Origin: Chloroflexota bacterium
GTDB lineage: Bacteria > Chloroflexota > Chloroflexia > Thermomicrobiales > UBA6265
Direction: 5' to 3'
Assembly: GCA_023389575.1 (NCBI GenBank)
Contig: JAEWEG010000077.1
Coordinates: 1-64,000, forward strand
DNA length: 64,000 nucleotides
The notes under the pieces were generated by a model. That model had not been told where the DNA came from, ran no database searches, and saw nothing but the letters and a program-made list of their open reading frames with translations. Numbering within the stretch: position 1 is the stretch's first letter; each line of letters begins with the position of its first letter. Both the position numbers and the translations under genes were made by a program. Of the stretch, positions 25,999 through 34,984 are shown in pieces.

Positions 25999-26165
25999 GG
26001 CAGGACCGTTCACGAACTCCACGGGCAGCCACATCATGCTCGCGCTCCAGAAGCACTTGGTCGCCTCCGGGTGCAACCTTCGGCCCGTGATCCGCGTCTA
26101 TTCCTCAACGGCACCGCACGCACTATCGGAACAACTACCTCGCTCAGTCCACGGGAGCACTCCGC

Positions 26166-26636
26166 TTGAACATCGTCGAACGCATCAACGCCATGGGCTA
26201 CTCCACCACCATCCTCGGCGCGTGGACGGTTATCGCCAGCCTCGCGACCATCGTCATGAACGCAGGAGCGGTGGCGGACGGCGAGGCCTACGCCCTCTGC
26301 CGGGTGGCGATCGCCGTGGTCGGGCTTGTCGCCGCGGCCCTGTTCTGGAGCGGGCGCAACCACGGCAAGGACGGCATGCAGGCCATCCTGGTCTGGGGCG
26401 TGCTGCAAGTACCGTTCTACGCCACCGCCGACGGCCAGAACTACACCACCCAGCTCGCCGACTTCTTCGCCGGCGTCTCCTCCTCCACCACCGTCAACGG
26501 CGAGTACACGGAATTCAGCCAGGTGGGGCTCAATCTCCTCGGCGTGGCCATCGTCTTCTGGGCCGTCTCCGCCCGCAAGCGCCTCGACCTCTGGAGTCGC
26601 CGCGAGGCCTCGGCGGCCGCTCTCGCCTCATCCTGA
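26166..26636 (+). CDS. Small integral membrane protein, four predicted helices
   Basis: A 156-residue protein with predicted helices TILGAWTVIASLATIVMNAG (about 15-34), YALCRVAIAVVGLVAAALFW (about 42-61), GMQAILVWGVLQVPFYAT (about 70-87) and QVGLNLLGVAIVFWAVSA (about 118-136), and a basic C-terminal tail (RKRLDLWSRRE). No known family. The start is a TTG at 26166 with GGGAG upstream, or the ATG at 26193. Confidence 0.6.
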   Translation: MNIVERINAMGYSTTILGAWTVIASLATIVMNAGAVADGEAYALCRVAIAVVGLVAAALFWSGRNHGKDGMQAILVWGVLQVPFYATADGQNYTTQLADFFAGVSSSTTVNGEYTEFSQVGLNLLGVAIVFWAVSARKRLDLWSRREASAAALASS

Positions 26637-26776
26637 CCGGCGCTCACCACGTCCCAACGGGCCAGTCCGCCTCGGGACGAGAACCTTCGCCAATTGAAGT
26701 CAGGGGCTTTTCGGACTAGGATTGATATGGGACCTTTGGGCTCCTATCACGAATCTCCGTTAGAAAAGTTCCTCCC

Positions 26777-27886
26777 ATGCGTTCGAACCCACTTCCGTTC
26801 CTGCTCCTTGTCCTCCTCGGCCTGTTCGGAGGTCTCGCCGTTCACGACACGACCGCCCAGGACGCCTCTCCGGCCACCACGCCCGGCGCGTCCATCGAGT
26901 TCGTCGAATCGAGCGGCCTCGATCTCACGATCCCGCAGGGAGACACCCCGGCCACCGTCGACATCACCCTGCGGAACCTTTCCTCCACCCAGCAGACCGT
27001 CACGTTCTGCTTCCTCGAACGCACGCCGAACGCGACCTGCGCGGATTCACCGGTCACGGTCGACGCGGGCGACGACGGTGTCCTTGCTCCAAACTCCGTC
27101 TCCACGGTTCGCCTGACCATCACCCAGGCTGGCCGGCAGATCGACCTGTCCGGGTATCTGGTCGCCACCATCGACGGCCAGGCACAGGCCATCCGGCCAA
27201 TCACGCTCACGCACGAGACCTTCACGGTCGCGGTCTGGCACATCCTCGCCGCCAGCCTCCTGGTCGCCGTCGTCTTCACCGCCAGCCGCAAGGTCTCGCT
27301 GCACGGCGCGCGCAAGCGCCCGATCGTGGACAACCCGTCGCTCAAGGGGTGGGCAACCGCCGTCACGGTGGCGACCGGCATCGGCGCCCCGCTGCTGAAG
27401 GAGTTGCTGGGTGGCGAGTCGACGATCCTGCCGGGCGGGGAATTCGCGATCCTCGGCGTCCTCTTCGCCCTGATGATCTTCATCGCGCCAATGATCTACG
27501 GGATGACCACGAATCCCGCCGACTCGAACACGCTGGTGGCCGGGGAAAGCACGACCACCCCGCCCATCATGGGCACGTGGCGGCTGTTCTGGCTCTCGAT
27601 CGCGCTCTCGGTCTGGGCATTCACCGGAACGGCCCTCACCGTCGCGCTCTTCATCGCCGATGCCTGGGACGCCGGAACGCTCTCCTTCCCGAACGCCATC
27701 ATCCTGGCGGGCGCCTGCCTCGCCGTGTTCGCCATCCTGGCGTTCCACGCCTGGCGACAAATTGACCACATCACCAGCGAGGAACCGCTTTCCACCGCGC
27801 AACTTGTCCTCAACGGCGTGACCGACATCCAGTCCGTGCGCGTGATCGTCCAGCCCCACGTTCGGCACCGATTCTCGGGGCTGTAG
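26777..27886 (+). CDS. Exported/membrane protein: N-terminal beta domain and four helices
   Basis: A 369-residue protein. A signal peptide ends at TTAQ, followed by DASPATTPGAS. Residues about 40-145 look like an immunoglobulin-type beta domain (LTIPQGDTPATVDITLRNLS, QTVTFCFLERTPNATC, VRLTITQAGRQIDLSGYLVA). Then come one membrane helix (VWHILAASLLVAVVFTAS) and three more between about residues 218 and 330. The tail (IQSVRVIVQPHVRHRFSGL) is cytoplasmic. It may be a sensor or anchor, but the family is not recognised. Confidence 0.65.
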   Translation: MRSNPLPFLLLVLLGLFGGLAVHDTTAQDASPATTPGASIEFVESSGLDLTIPQGDTPATVDITLRNLSSTQQTVTFCFLERTPNATCADSPVTVDAGDDGVLAPNSVSTVRLTITQAGRQIDLSGYLVATIDGQAQAIRPITLTHETFTVAVWHILAASLLVAVVFTASRKVSLHGARKRPIVDNPSLKGWATAVTVATGIGAPLLKELLGGESTILPGGEFAILGVLFALMIFIAPMIYGMTTNPADSNTLVAGESTTTPPIMGTWRLFWLSIALSVWAFTGTALTVALFIADAWDAGTLSFPNAIILAGACLAVFAILAFHAWRQIDHITSEEPLSTAQLVLNGVTDIQSVRVIVQPHVRHRFSGL

Positions 27887-27970
27887 CCGATCGCGGCGGC
27901 CCTCTTGCCAACCGCGCCATCCTCCGGCAGAATGCGAACAAACGTTCGCCAACCGTTCCGGAGCTTGTCC

Positions 27971-28354
27971 ATGCCGCCACCACCGCACCTGATCGACCCG
28001 ATTCGCGCCATCTGCGCCGCACTCCCCGGCGCCGAGGAAGTCACCGAAGGCAGCGTCGGCGACCCGGTCTGGAAGGTCCGCAAGCGCATCTTCGTCATGC
28101 AGCATCCCCACGAAGACCAGCCGTCGCTCTGGTTGAAGGCGCCACCGGGCATCCAGGAGGCGCTCGTCGCCAGCGATCCCGCCCGGTGGTTTCGCCCGCC
28201 CTACGTTGGTCACAACGGCTGGGTCGGAACCTGGCTGAACGAAGTCACCCCGTGGCCCGAACTCGAGGACATGATCGAGGACTCCTGGCGCATGACCGCC
28301 AGCAAGACCCAGATCAGGGAACTCGACGCCACTCGCCAGCAGGAGCCCGAATGA
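27971..28354 (+). CDS. MmcQ/YjbR-family protein (first copy)
   Basis: A 127-residue protein of the YjbR/MmcQ fold (DNA-binding-like, double-wing): ICAALPGAEEVTEGSVGDPV, WKVRKRIFVM, SLWLKAPPGIQEALVAS, RWFRPPYVGHNGWVGTWLNE. The family is widespread and its role unknown. GGAG lies 8 bases before ATG 27971. The stop overlaps the next start by four bases, and the next gene is a paralogue, so this is a tandem duplication. Confidence 0.85.
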   Translation: MPPPPHLIDPIRAICAALPGAEEVTEGSVGDPVWKVRKRIFVMQHPHEDQPSLWLKAPPGIQEALVASDPARWFRPPYVGHNGWVGTWLNEVTPWPELEDMIEDSWRMTASKTQIRELDATRQQEPE

Positions 28355-28764
28355 CCGACCTTCATCCCCGCATCGAGATCGATCCCGCCATCATGGCCCC
28401 CTTGCGCGAGATCTGCCTGCCCTATCCGGAAGCCGCCGAGGGCGAGCCGTTCGGCACGCCCGCCTTCCAGGTCCGCCGCAAGAACTTCGCCATGGTCAGC
28501 GCCATGGATGGACGCGTCTCCGTCTGGTGCAAGGCCGCGCCCGGCGTGCAGGAAGCGCTCATCGCCGCCGAGCCCGATCGCTATTTCCGCCCGCCGTACG
28601 TCGGGCCCAAGGGCTGGATCGGTGTCTGGCTTTCCGCCGAGGCCACGCCTCCCGAATGGGAAGCCGTCGCCGACGCAATCGACGACAGCTTTCGCCTCAT
28701 CGCCCCCAAGCGCCTGGTGAAGGAACTGGACGCCTCGCTTGCCACCAGCGAGCCCGCCGAGTAG
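28351..28764 (+). CDS. MmcQ/YjbR-family protein (second copy)
   Basis: A 137-residue paralogue of the preceding gene: ICLPYPEAAEGEPFGTPAFQ, VRRKNFAMVS, SVWCKAAPGVQEALIAAEPD, RYFRPPYVGPKGWIGVWLSA. ATG 28351 lies inside the previous stop (ATGA), so expression is coupled and the proteins may form a heterodimer. Its 3' end faces the DUF2182 gene only 16 bases away. Confidence 0.85.
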   Translation: MTDLHPRIEIDPAIMAPLREICLPYPEAAEGEPFGTPAFQVRRKNFAMVSAMDGRVSVWCKAAPGVQEALIAAEPDRYFRPPYVGPKGWIGVWLSAEATPPEWEAVADAIDDSFRLIAPKRLVKELDASLATSEPAE

Positions 28765-28780
28765 CACCCAGTCGACATCG

Positions 28781-29584
28781 TCAGGCGAGGGGCACTCCGA
28801 TCGCCACCAGGGCCGCCGCTCCCACCATGGCCAGGGCGGAGACATTCAGGGTCAGCGTGCGCCTCCGCCAGTGCGATTCGCTTTCAACGATGGCGGCGGC
28901 GCTCAGCCCGATCATCAGGAGCAGGCCGCCGTGGGCCACGCCCATCGCCAGCATCATCGCCCAGCAGGCTCCCAGGCACCGCCACCCATGCCGAACGCCA
29001 AAGGCCGCGCAGGAGCGATCGGCCTGGCGCCCGAACGGACGAAGCGGCACCACCAACCGGCACGCATTGAGTGCTCGTCGCTTCCATGGGGACAGCTGCC
29101 AGACGGCGGCGACCAGCAGGGCGATGACCAACAGCCACCTGGCGTCCAGATCGGGGGCGACGCGGTCATGCAGGCCGCGCAAGCCCAGCACCGCCACCCC
29201 AAACGGGATCCAGACCGCCAACGCCATGAGCAGGAAGATCGTCATCGACCGGCCGCGGCGCGAGGCGAAACTGTTGAACGCCACATGCCGCGCGCCAGCC
29301 AGGGCGAGGGGCGCCATCATCGCGACCACCATCAGCAGCCACGCGCCCATGGACCAGAGCACTCCTTCCGTCACCGGCGCCTCGGTAATCGCGGAGGAAT
29401 GGTGGACATGCGAGCCGCCGCTTTCGCCGGTGGCCGATGGAGCGCCGCCAGAGCCTACGTCGACATGTAGCGCGATGAGGGCGATCCAGGCGATGCCGGC
29501 GATGGCGATCACCCACCACTCGGGGTGGCGGCGCCGTTGACGATGCAGGAAGCCGGGTCGCGAGAGCGACAGCGATACCGCCAT
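28781..29584 (-). CDS. DUF2182 predicted metal-binding integral membrane protein
   Basis: A 267-residue membrane protein of the DUF2182 family. The characteristic Met-rich helices are seen twice: LWSMGAWLLMVVAMMAPLAL and CLGACWAMMLAMGVAHGGLL. A His cluster (GGSHVHHSS) lies on the predicted outer loop between helices 1 and 2. Related proteins are annotated as metal-binding but are poorly characterised. Its ATG (29584) is five bases after the tyrosinase stop, so the two genes are almost certainly co-transcribed, hinting at copper supply to the tyrosinase; that is inference. Confidence 0.85.
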   Translation of the reverse strand: MAVSLSLSRPGFLHRQRRRHPEWWVIAIAGIAWIALIALHVDVGSGGAPSATGESGGSHVHHSSAITEAPVTEGVLWSMGAWLLMVVAMMAPLALAGARHVAFNSFASRRGRSMTIFLLMALAVWIPFGVAVLGLRGLHDRVAPDLDARWLLVIALLVAAVWQLSPWKRRALNACRLVVPLRPFGRQADRSCAAFGVRHGWRCLGACWAMMLAMGVAHGGLLLMIGLSAAAIVESESHWRRRTLTLNVSALAMVGAAALVAIGVPLA

Positions 29585-29589
29585 GCCGC

Positions 29590-30978
29590 TCACCCAACAA
29601 ACAGGCTGACACGCCCGATCCGGACGGGCTCCACAGTCCGTTCCGTTTGGTCGGCGAGCGCGGTTGGTTCTCCACCGAGCGGTTCGAAGATCACGTCGAT
29701 CGCGTCGGTCGACCATTGACCCCGCGCCGCCAGGTCCTCGACCTCCTGGGTGACGTCATATTCGAACTGGAAGCCATTTTCGCCGTGCTCGTCGCGGTTC
29801 AGGTCATTCCAGAGCTCAATCCCGAACAGCGAGAGGTTCCCGACATGCACGGGATCGCCTTCCGGTCCCTGCAGGTACACGCCGTACACGGTTTCGGGAT
29901 TGGCCACGGCTTCAACGTATTCCACACGCACCGACACCACGCGCTGGGTTTCCACCGCCCGCTCCACGGCGTCTCGCGTTTCCACCGGCACCGTCACGCG
30001 CACCGAGGCACGTCCGCCCCGCAGTTCCAGTCCCTGATCGGAGGAACCCGCCAACTGTGGCGGCTCCAGTGCTTCTGGTTCGAATTCGCGGTCGCCCGCG
30101 TCGCCTGCGTCGCTATCCACCACTGCCCCCACCTGGTCGTCGTACCGGTACCCCAGTACCGCGTCCGTTTGCTCGACCTCATGCACCTTTGTCGGCGGCG
30201 CCAGGGTTCCCGAGCTGTCATGGAACTCGAACGCCTCGTCTTTCCAGGCCTGGCTGGTGGGGTGGTCGCCGTTTCTCGGCGCCGATCGCCACTGGACCCA
30301 CAGCCGGTCGATGTTGGCGTGATGAAGCCAGAAAATCGGATCGAGCGCGGCGGTCGTCGCATTGCGCATGAGGCCGCCCACCTGATTGTGGATGTCGTTG
30401 TGCGGGGTTCGTTCGAGTTGGCCCGAGGACGCGCCGGAATGCGCCCTGGCCGCCTGCCCGCCCCCGAAGCCCAGCCGCGCCCCAGCCTCGAACCGGGGCG
30501 CCTGGAAGGCCTTCTCCGCCGAAACAACCTCCGGGGAAAGGGGCAGTCCCCCATTCATCCTGCCCGCCTGGTCACGAGGATCGACGAACAGGGGATTTGG
30601 CTGGTTACCTCCCGGCAGCGTGGGCTCGCGAAACGCCGGTGGCAAGCAGGCCGTTTGGGGACTTCGCGCGTAGTTCCAGTACGGCAGGGCGAAATCGTCT
30701 GGACCATTGACCTGCGGCATCACCGACAGCAGGATTTGCTCGAAGCGCCACAGATACATGCGGTGCCAGGGCAGGAAGAACCAGCTTCGGTGCTGGCATT
30801 GCTGGTTGGTGCCCCCGGGCACCTGGCCGCCGGCGTGCCGTGCCGCCTGGTACGTCCAGCTCGTGGGGTCGTTCGGGGGGCGTCGTTGCAGCACTCCAAC
30901 CGCGTTGGCGTAGGCGAGGATGATCGGGTGCCAGGGATCCTCATCGGACAGAGTCCAGATATCGCGTCGGACCAACAT
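29590..30978 (-). CDS. Tyrosinase-family copper enzyme
   Basis: A 462-residue type 3 copper protein. Likely copper A ligands are H47, H63 (CQHRSWFFLPWHR) and H72; copper B ligands are H193 and H197 (HNDIHNQVGG) and H219/H220 (DPIFWLHHANIDRLWVQW). The C-terminal 200 residues form a beta-rich domain (VTVPVETRDAVERAVET, VYGVYLQGPEGDPVHVGNLS) like the capping domain of tyrosinases and polyphenol oxidases. The expected activity is oxidation of phenols to quinones. ATG 30978 has GGAGG 8 bases upstream. There is no clear signal peptide. The DUF2182 gene follows directly. Confidence 0.9.
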   Translation of the reverse strand: MLVRRDIWTLSDEDPWHPIILAYANAVGVLQRRPPNDPTSWTYQAARHAGGQVPGGTNQQCQHRSWFFLPWHRMYLWRFEQILLSVMPQVNGPDDFALPYWNYARSPQTACLPPAFREPTLPGGNQPNPLFVDPRDQAGRMNGGLPLSPEVVSAEKAFQAPRFEAGARLGFGGGQAARAHSGASSGQLERTPHNDIHNQVGGLMRNATTAALDPIFWLHHANIDRLWVQWRSAPRNGDHPTSQAWKDEAFEFHDSSGTLAPPTKVHEVEQTDAVLGYRYDDQVGAVVDSDAGDAGDREFEPEALEPPQLAGSSDQGLELRGGRASVRVTVPVETRDAVERAVETQRVVSVRVEYVEAVANPETVYGVYLQGPEGDPVHVGNLSLFGIELWNDLNRDEHGENGFQFEYDVTQEVEDLAARGQWSTDAIDVIFEPLGGEPTALADQTERTVEPVRIGRVSLFVG

Positions 30979-31160
30979 CTTGCCGCCTCCATGCGAGCAC
31001 CACGCTCGCACCGTGAAACGTCGACCTGCTGTTCGTGACCCGACACCATCCTCCGCCCGACAAACCTTTATGTCCATGGGAAACAAGGCCCCTCGGGCAA
31101 CGTGCCAAACGCGCGACAACGGCGCATCACGACAGCCTCCAGGGATTCCGCTGATCCTTC

Positions 31161-31790
31161 TCAGACCAGTCCGTAGTCGTAATGATCGAGCAGCTTCGCC
31201 AGCAGGTCGCGGTCGCGGAGGAGGTTCTCCCGGTCGCACCCCGCCACCAGCACATCGCCACAGCGGTCGAAGAGCGCCACTGAGGTTCGCGCCGGATCAT
31301 TGCAGGCGGTGTATAGCAGGCCGTCGGGTCGCTGGGGATGACGCCACAGCGCCAGTGCCCACTCGCGGGTGATGGCTCGTTCCTTCGACGTGCTGATCCT
31401 GCCGTCGAGGCCAAGCCTGCTGAGCCCTGCCCCGGTCGCGATGTTCACCAGGCGGAGCGGTCGGGAACCTGGCGCGAGGTCGATCCGGCAAAGACAGCTT
31501 TCAGACAGCCGCCGATCGGACACCATGCGATAGCCACCCCCAACCGCCGCCGAGCCGAACGTTTCGATGAACGAGCAGTACGGGTCGCCACCGAGGTACA
31601 GAATCCCGTACTCGCCGGCGGGGGCGTTGAACCGGTCGTCAATCGCGCCGAAGTTATAGGAAACCGGCGAATAGGCGCTGGTTATCCTGTGCAGCCGGTA
31701 CCAGTGCGATCCGCGCGCCCGGTCGACCTCGATCAACGGGAGTTGCCAGGCATCCAGGTTGTCCGGCGGGGCGTGCAGGGTGTTCGCCAT
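31161..31790 (-). CDS. RES-domain toxin (predicted NAD+-targeting)
   Basis: A 209-residue RES-domain protein. Family signatures are HWYRLHRI near residue 30, GILYLGGDPYCSFIETFG (the usual Glu in a YLA...E context), RAITREWALALWRHP and PDGLLYTACNDPARTSVALF, the last being the RES-type Arg/Ser region. Characterised RES toxins degrade NAD+ or modify metabolic enzymes and are neutralised by a co-encoded Xre/MbcA/ParS antitoxin, which is exactly the upstream gene here. ATG 31790 is used; the gap to the antitoxin stop is 43 bases. Confidence 0.85.
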   Translation of the reverse strand: MANTLHAPPDNLDAWQLPLIEVDRARGSHWYRLHRITSAYSPVSYNFGAIDDRFNAPAGEYGILYLGGDPYCSFIETFGSAAVGGGYRMVSDRRLSESCLCRIDLAPGSRPLRLVNIATGAGLSRLGLDGRISTSKERAITREWALALWRHPQRPDGLLYTACNDPARTSVALFDRCGDVLVAGCDRENLLRDRDLLAKLLDHYDYGLV

Positions 31791-31833
31791 GAAGGCAAGG
31801 TTCCTCAGTAGCACGAGCGGAGGAGGCCAGTGG

Positions 31834-32511
31834 CTAGACCGCCGCCTGCTGGCCATGCATGCGCGCCGCGTGCACCACCGGCTCGATGTTTCCCTGTCGC
31901 AATACGTCCAATGGTCGATCGCCATCGAGCCAGGCATTGCCGCTCAGGAAGAACGCCACCGTGGGCCACGAATCGGTTTCATCGAATTCCGGAAGCACCC
32001 GATCCAGGCCGGGAAGCACCCCGTCGCTGGTGAACTGCCAAACAGGATACGCATAGCCATGGCGTTCGAGATCAACCGCCAACAGTTTCGCCGCTTTTCG
32101 CCGGTTGTCCACCGTTTGCCGCGACACGCCCAACGTGGCGGCGACCTCCGATGACGAGACGGTTCCTCCCTCGGCGGTCAGCATCGACTGCTTCATGCCA
32201 AACCCGCGAATCCGGGCCGGGGCGAGCGGGTCCTGACGGCGTACGGCATCGAGCACCTCGGGCTGCTCGAGCAAGCCCAGCAGCACCCCAAAGTCCGAAG
32301 CCGCCCCCGCCGCGTCACTCATGGCTCGCGTCCCGGATTCCTCGGTCAACCAGGCCACGGCATGAAGAATCCTCGCCACCGAGGCGCCCTTGTCCCGATG
32401 CTCGCTGGCGGCTCGCCACAGGCGGGCGGTCGCCTTGATCGTGTTGTCGGAAAGGTGCTCGGCCAGATCTTCGAGTAGGTCGATTGGTCGATGTTGCACA
32501 TCCAAAGCCAT
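31834..32511 (-). CDS. Xre/MbcA/ParS-type antitoxin, extended form
   Basis: A 225-residue antitoxin. A helix-turn-helix (SSSEVAATLGVSRQTVDNRR) lies at about residues 118-137, and the C terminus WLDGDRPLDVLRQGNIEPVV is the toxin-binding motif of the MbcA/ParS/Xre family. The N-terminal 100 residues are an all-helical extension not seen in the short forms (commonly 110-160 residues). It precedes the RES toxin in the usual antitoxin-first order. ATG 32511 has a weak ribosome site; the frame is open 57 codons upstream but that part looks noncoding. Confidence 0.85.
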   Translation of the reverse strand: MALDVQHRPIDLLEDLAEHLSDNTIKATARLWRAASEHRDKGASVARILHAVAWLTEESGTRAMSDAAGAASDFGVLLGLLEQPEVLDAVRRQDPLAPARIRGFGMKQSMLTAEGGTVSSSEVAATLGVSRQTVDNRRKAAKLLAVDLERHGYAYPVWQFTSDGVLPGLDRVLPEFDETDSWPTVAFFLSGNAWLDGDRPLDVLRQGNIEPVVHAARMHGQQAAV

Positions 32512-32628
32512 GGCTGCACTCTCAATGGGTAAGCAAGAACGCCACCCGGCACGCGACGATTCTCGCCGCAGAGGTGATTGACCGAATTGTATCAGGTTAG
32601 CGGCCTGCCAATCCGTCAACAGCCAAAG

Positions 32629-32676
32629 CAAACGAGCCCGCCAGGGCCCACGTTCGGGCACTGGCAGGCTCGTTTG
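32629..32676 (-). terminator. Stem-loop terminator of the ABC-2-like gene
   Basis: CAAACGAGCCCGCCAG (32629-32644) and CTGGCAGGCTCGTTTG (32661-32676) form a 16-pair stem; on the minus strand the single mismatch becomes a G-U pair. It is 21 bases past the stop of the minus-strand gene at 32698 and separates it from the toxin-antitoxin pair. Confidence 0.7.
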
Positions 32677-32697
32677 GTCCATGCGCTGGGCGTGAGG

Positions 32698-33792
32698 TCA
32701 GGCGGCGACGGGAACAGCGGAAACGCCGCGCTCGCTCACCACTGTCGGACCCGGCTCCGGCTCGGGCTTCCACCGGTTCAGCAGCAGGAGCCCCGCCGAC
32801 ATCGCCACGATCCAGGCCGCAAGCACCAGCCAGTTCTGCCAGAGCCCCGCGTTGTCGAAATACATGATGTCACGCACCGACCGGCTGGTAGCCCCGTACG
32901 GCATGATCGGGTTGAAGAAGCGGTAGAACGCGGGCACCATCTGGTGCGGTATCGCCGCGCCCGACGATGTCAGGCCGATCCCCATGAACACGAACATCAC
33001 CACCAGCGTCGCCAGCCCGCCAACGATTCGCGTGATCAGCGCCGCCCCAAGTCCCACCGCGGTCACATTCAGCACCGACGTGATCACCAGCGGCAGCAGT
33101 TTCATGCTGAGCGAATCGAACACGAATCCAAGCACCAGGCTTGTGATGACTCCCATCACCAGGCCGTATACCGGCAATGCCTTGATCAGCGTGCGGAACC
33201 GCAGCAGGTCGGGAGCGATCGAGCCCAACATCGTCACCCCGACATACCCGGCCATCGTCACCGCCAGCGTGAACCACATCTGGCCATTTCCGGCCAGGTC
33301 GTTGTCATCCAGCGGCACCAGGTCGCGCACCATCACCGGCAGCCCCATCTGGGCCGCCAGGCTCTGCAACGGCACCATCCCGGCCGTCGCCAGCACCGGG
33401 CTGGCCGCCGCCGCGATGTAGATCACCCCGGCCGATTCCTGCATCGGTTCGGGAAGCGTGGTGGAGTTCCAGTACGGATCGCCCGCCGCCCGGTCCTCGC
33501 CAGAAGCGGTCAATACCAGCACGGCGCTCAGGTCCCGTTCCTCCACCGCCGCCCGGGCCGTTGCCGCATCCGGCAGGATCACCACCTCGTACGCACCGGC
33601 CGCGCCCTGTTCGAACGCCTCGGCCAGCGGCGTCACCATCTCCGCCGGACCCGCCATCCCGATCTGGATGTCATTCGGGGTGGGCGAACGCATCGCGGGC
33701 AGGTAGGTCAGCAACAACACGGTGATCAGCAGGATTGGATAGATGAAGAACTTCAGGTATGAGCGCACGTAGCTCCGCGCGGTCGCGATCAT
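32698..33792 (-). CDS. ABC-2-like (YhgE/SNG1-type) membrane protein, second copy
   Basis: A 364-residue protein with one N-terminal helix (LKFFIYPILLITVLLLTYLP), an outside domain of about 130 residues, and five C-terminal helices, including FTLAVTMAGYVGVTMLGS, VYGLVMGVITSLVLGFVF and LATLVVMFVFMGIGLTSSGA. The layout and the PAMRSPTPNDIQIGMAG motif are those of ABC-2/YhgE-type proteins. It is a paralogue of the upstream gene, and both are divergent from a MarR regulator. No ATPase is adjacent, so it may act without one. AGGAG precedes the ATG. Confidence 0.75.
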   Translation of the reverse strand: MIATARSYVRSYLKFFIYPILLITVLLLTYLPAMRSPTPNDIQIGMAGPAEMVTPLAEAFEQGAAGAYEVVILPDAATARAAVEERDLSAVLVLTASGEDRAAGDPYWNSTTLPEPMQESAGVIYIAAAASPVLATAGMVPLQSLAAQMGLPVMVRDLVPLDDNDLAGNGQMWFTLAVTMAGYVGVTMLGSIAPDLLRFRTLIKALPVYGLVMGVITSLVLGFVFDSLSMKLLPLVITSVLNVTAVGLGAALITRIVGGLATLVVMFVFMGIGLTSSGAAIPHQMVPAFYRFFNPIMPYGATSRSVRDIMYFDNAGLWQNWLVLAAWIVAMSAGLLLLNRWKPEPEPGPTVVSERGVSAVPVAA

Positions 33793-33822
33793 GAGGAAAA
33801 CTCCTGGAATGCCATGGGCGAA

Positions 33823-34917
33823 CTAGACGGCGGCGGGCAGGGATGCATCGGTGGAGGCGGCTTCCTCGCCCGAACGGGCGCGACGGTCGCACCGGCGGTT
33901 CATCAGGTCGAAGGCAATGCCCATCACCACGATCCAGCCAACAAGCACCAGCCAGTACGATCCCAGGCCATCGTTGTCGAAATACATCACGCTCTTCACG
34001 GCCTGGGTGGTCGCCGGGAAGGTGAGGAACTCGTGGGCAACGCGATACAGCTCCGGCGCGAATTCCATCGGCACCGAGACCCCGGATGCCGTCATCCCCA
34101 GCGCGATGAACACGAACATCGAGAGCAGGATCGCCATCGGTCCCACCAGGCGATTGAAGAACGCGGCCCCGAATCCGGCCGCCATCACCGTCAGCACACC
34201 GGTCACGATCAGCGGCAGGAACGCGCCATCAACCGCTCCCACCACCACGTGCGTGAGGAACCAGGTCAGCAGCGAGACCACCAGCCCGAAGATCGGCAGG
34301 GCAATCGCCAGCGAGCGCAATTTCATCAGTTCGGGCGCGGCCGACGACAGCGTGGTGATGCTCAGGAATCCAGCCAGGGTCACCGCCATCCCGAAGAACA
34401 TCGCCCCAATTCCGGCTCCGTCGCCGGGGTTCAGGGTGACCATGTCGCGCACCTCCAGCGGCATCCCCAGCTCCAGCGCCAGGTTCTGCACCGGCAACAG
34501 CGCGCCCGATGCCCGGGTGCTCCCGCCGGCCGTGGCGATGTAGGCCACCCCAGCGGTAGGTAGCTGCTCGTCGGCGACGGATGGGATGGAGGCGTACCCC
34601 GACCCGGCCTCGAAATCACCGGCGTCCGGGTGCAGCACCAGCGCGGCGGCGACCTCCTGCTCCTGAACCTGCCCGCGAGCGATTTCGGCATCCCGCACGG
34701 GCACGAAGGTATACCGGTCGCCCTCGCGTTCCGCGTAGGCGTCGATCACCTGTTGCTCCGCCACCGTGGCTCCGGCGACGGCGATCTCGACCCCGTTGGG
34801 CTGGGGCGCCCGCATCGCGGGTATGTAGGTGCCAATCATGATCAGCGCCATCAGCAGCGGGAAAACAAACAGCCTGGCCAGGCGGCGGCCAGCTGGGACA
34901 TCGGGCGATCCCTGCAT
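33823..34917 (-). CDS. ABC-2-like (YhgE/SNG1-type) membrane protein, first copy
   Basis: A 364-residue paralogue of the following gene, with the same topology: an N-terminal helix (LFVFPLLMALIMIGTYIPAM), an outside domain, then five helices ending SYWLVLVGWIVVMGIAF. Shared landmarks are IPAMRAPQPNGVEIAVAG, MPLEVRDMVTLNPGD and VKSVMYFDNDGLG. The promoter at 34985-35012 drives it, with a MarR-type operator in the spacer, so it is probably repressed by the divergent regulator and induced by a ligand. A role in export or membrane defence is inferred from topology and regulation. Confidence 0.75.
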   Translation of the reverse strand: MQGSPDVPAGRRLARLFVFPLLMALIMIGTYIPAMRAPQPNGVEIAVAGATVAEQQVIDAYAEREGDRYTFVPVRDAEIARGQVQEQEVAAALVLHPDAGDFEAGSGYASIPSVADEQLPTAGVAYIATAGGSTRASGALLPVQNLALELGMPLEVRDMVTLNPGDGAGIGAMFFGMAVTLAGFLSITTLSSAAPELMKLRSLAIALPIFGLVVSLLTWFLTHVVVGAVDGAFLPLIVTGVLTVMAAGFGAAFFNRLVGPMAILLSMFVFIALGMTASGVSVPMEFAPELYRVAHEFLTFPATTQAVKSVMYFDNDGLGSYWLVLVGWIVVMGIAFDLMNRRCDRRARSGEEAASTDASLPAAV

Positions 34918-34984
34918 GGGTACATGACCTTGTCGTGAAGAAGGGCGGAGAACGGCACATGCGCGATCCTGTGCCAGTGGAGAA

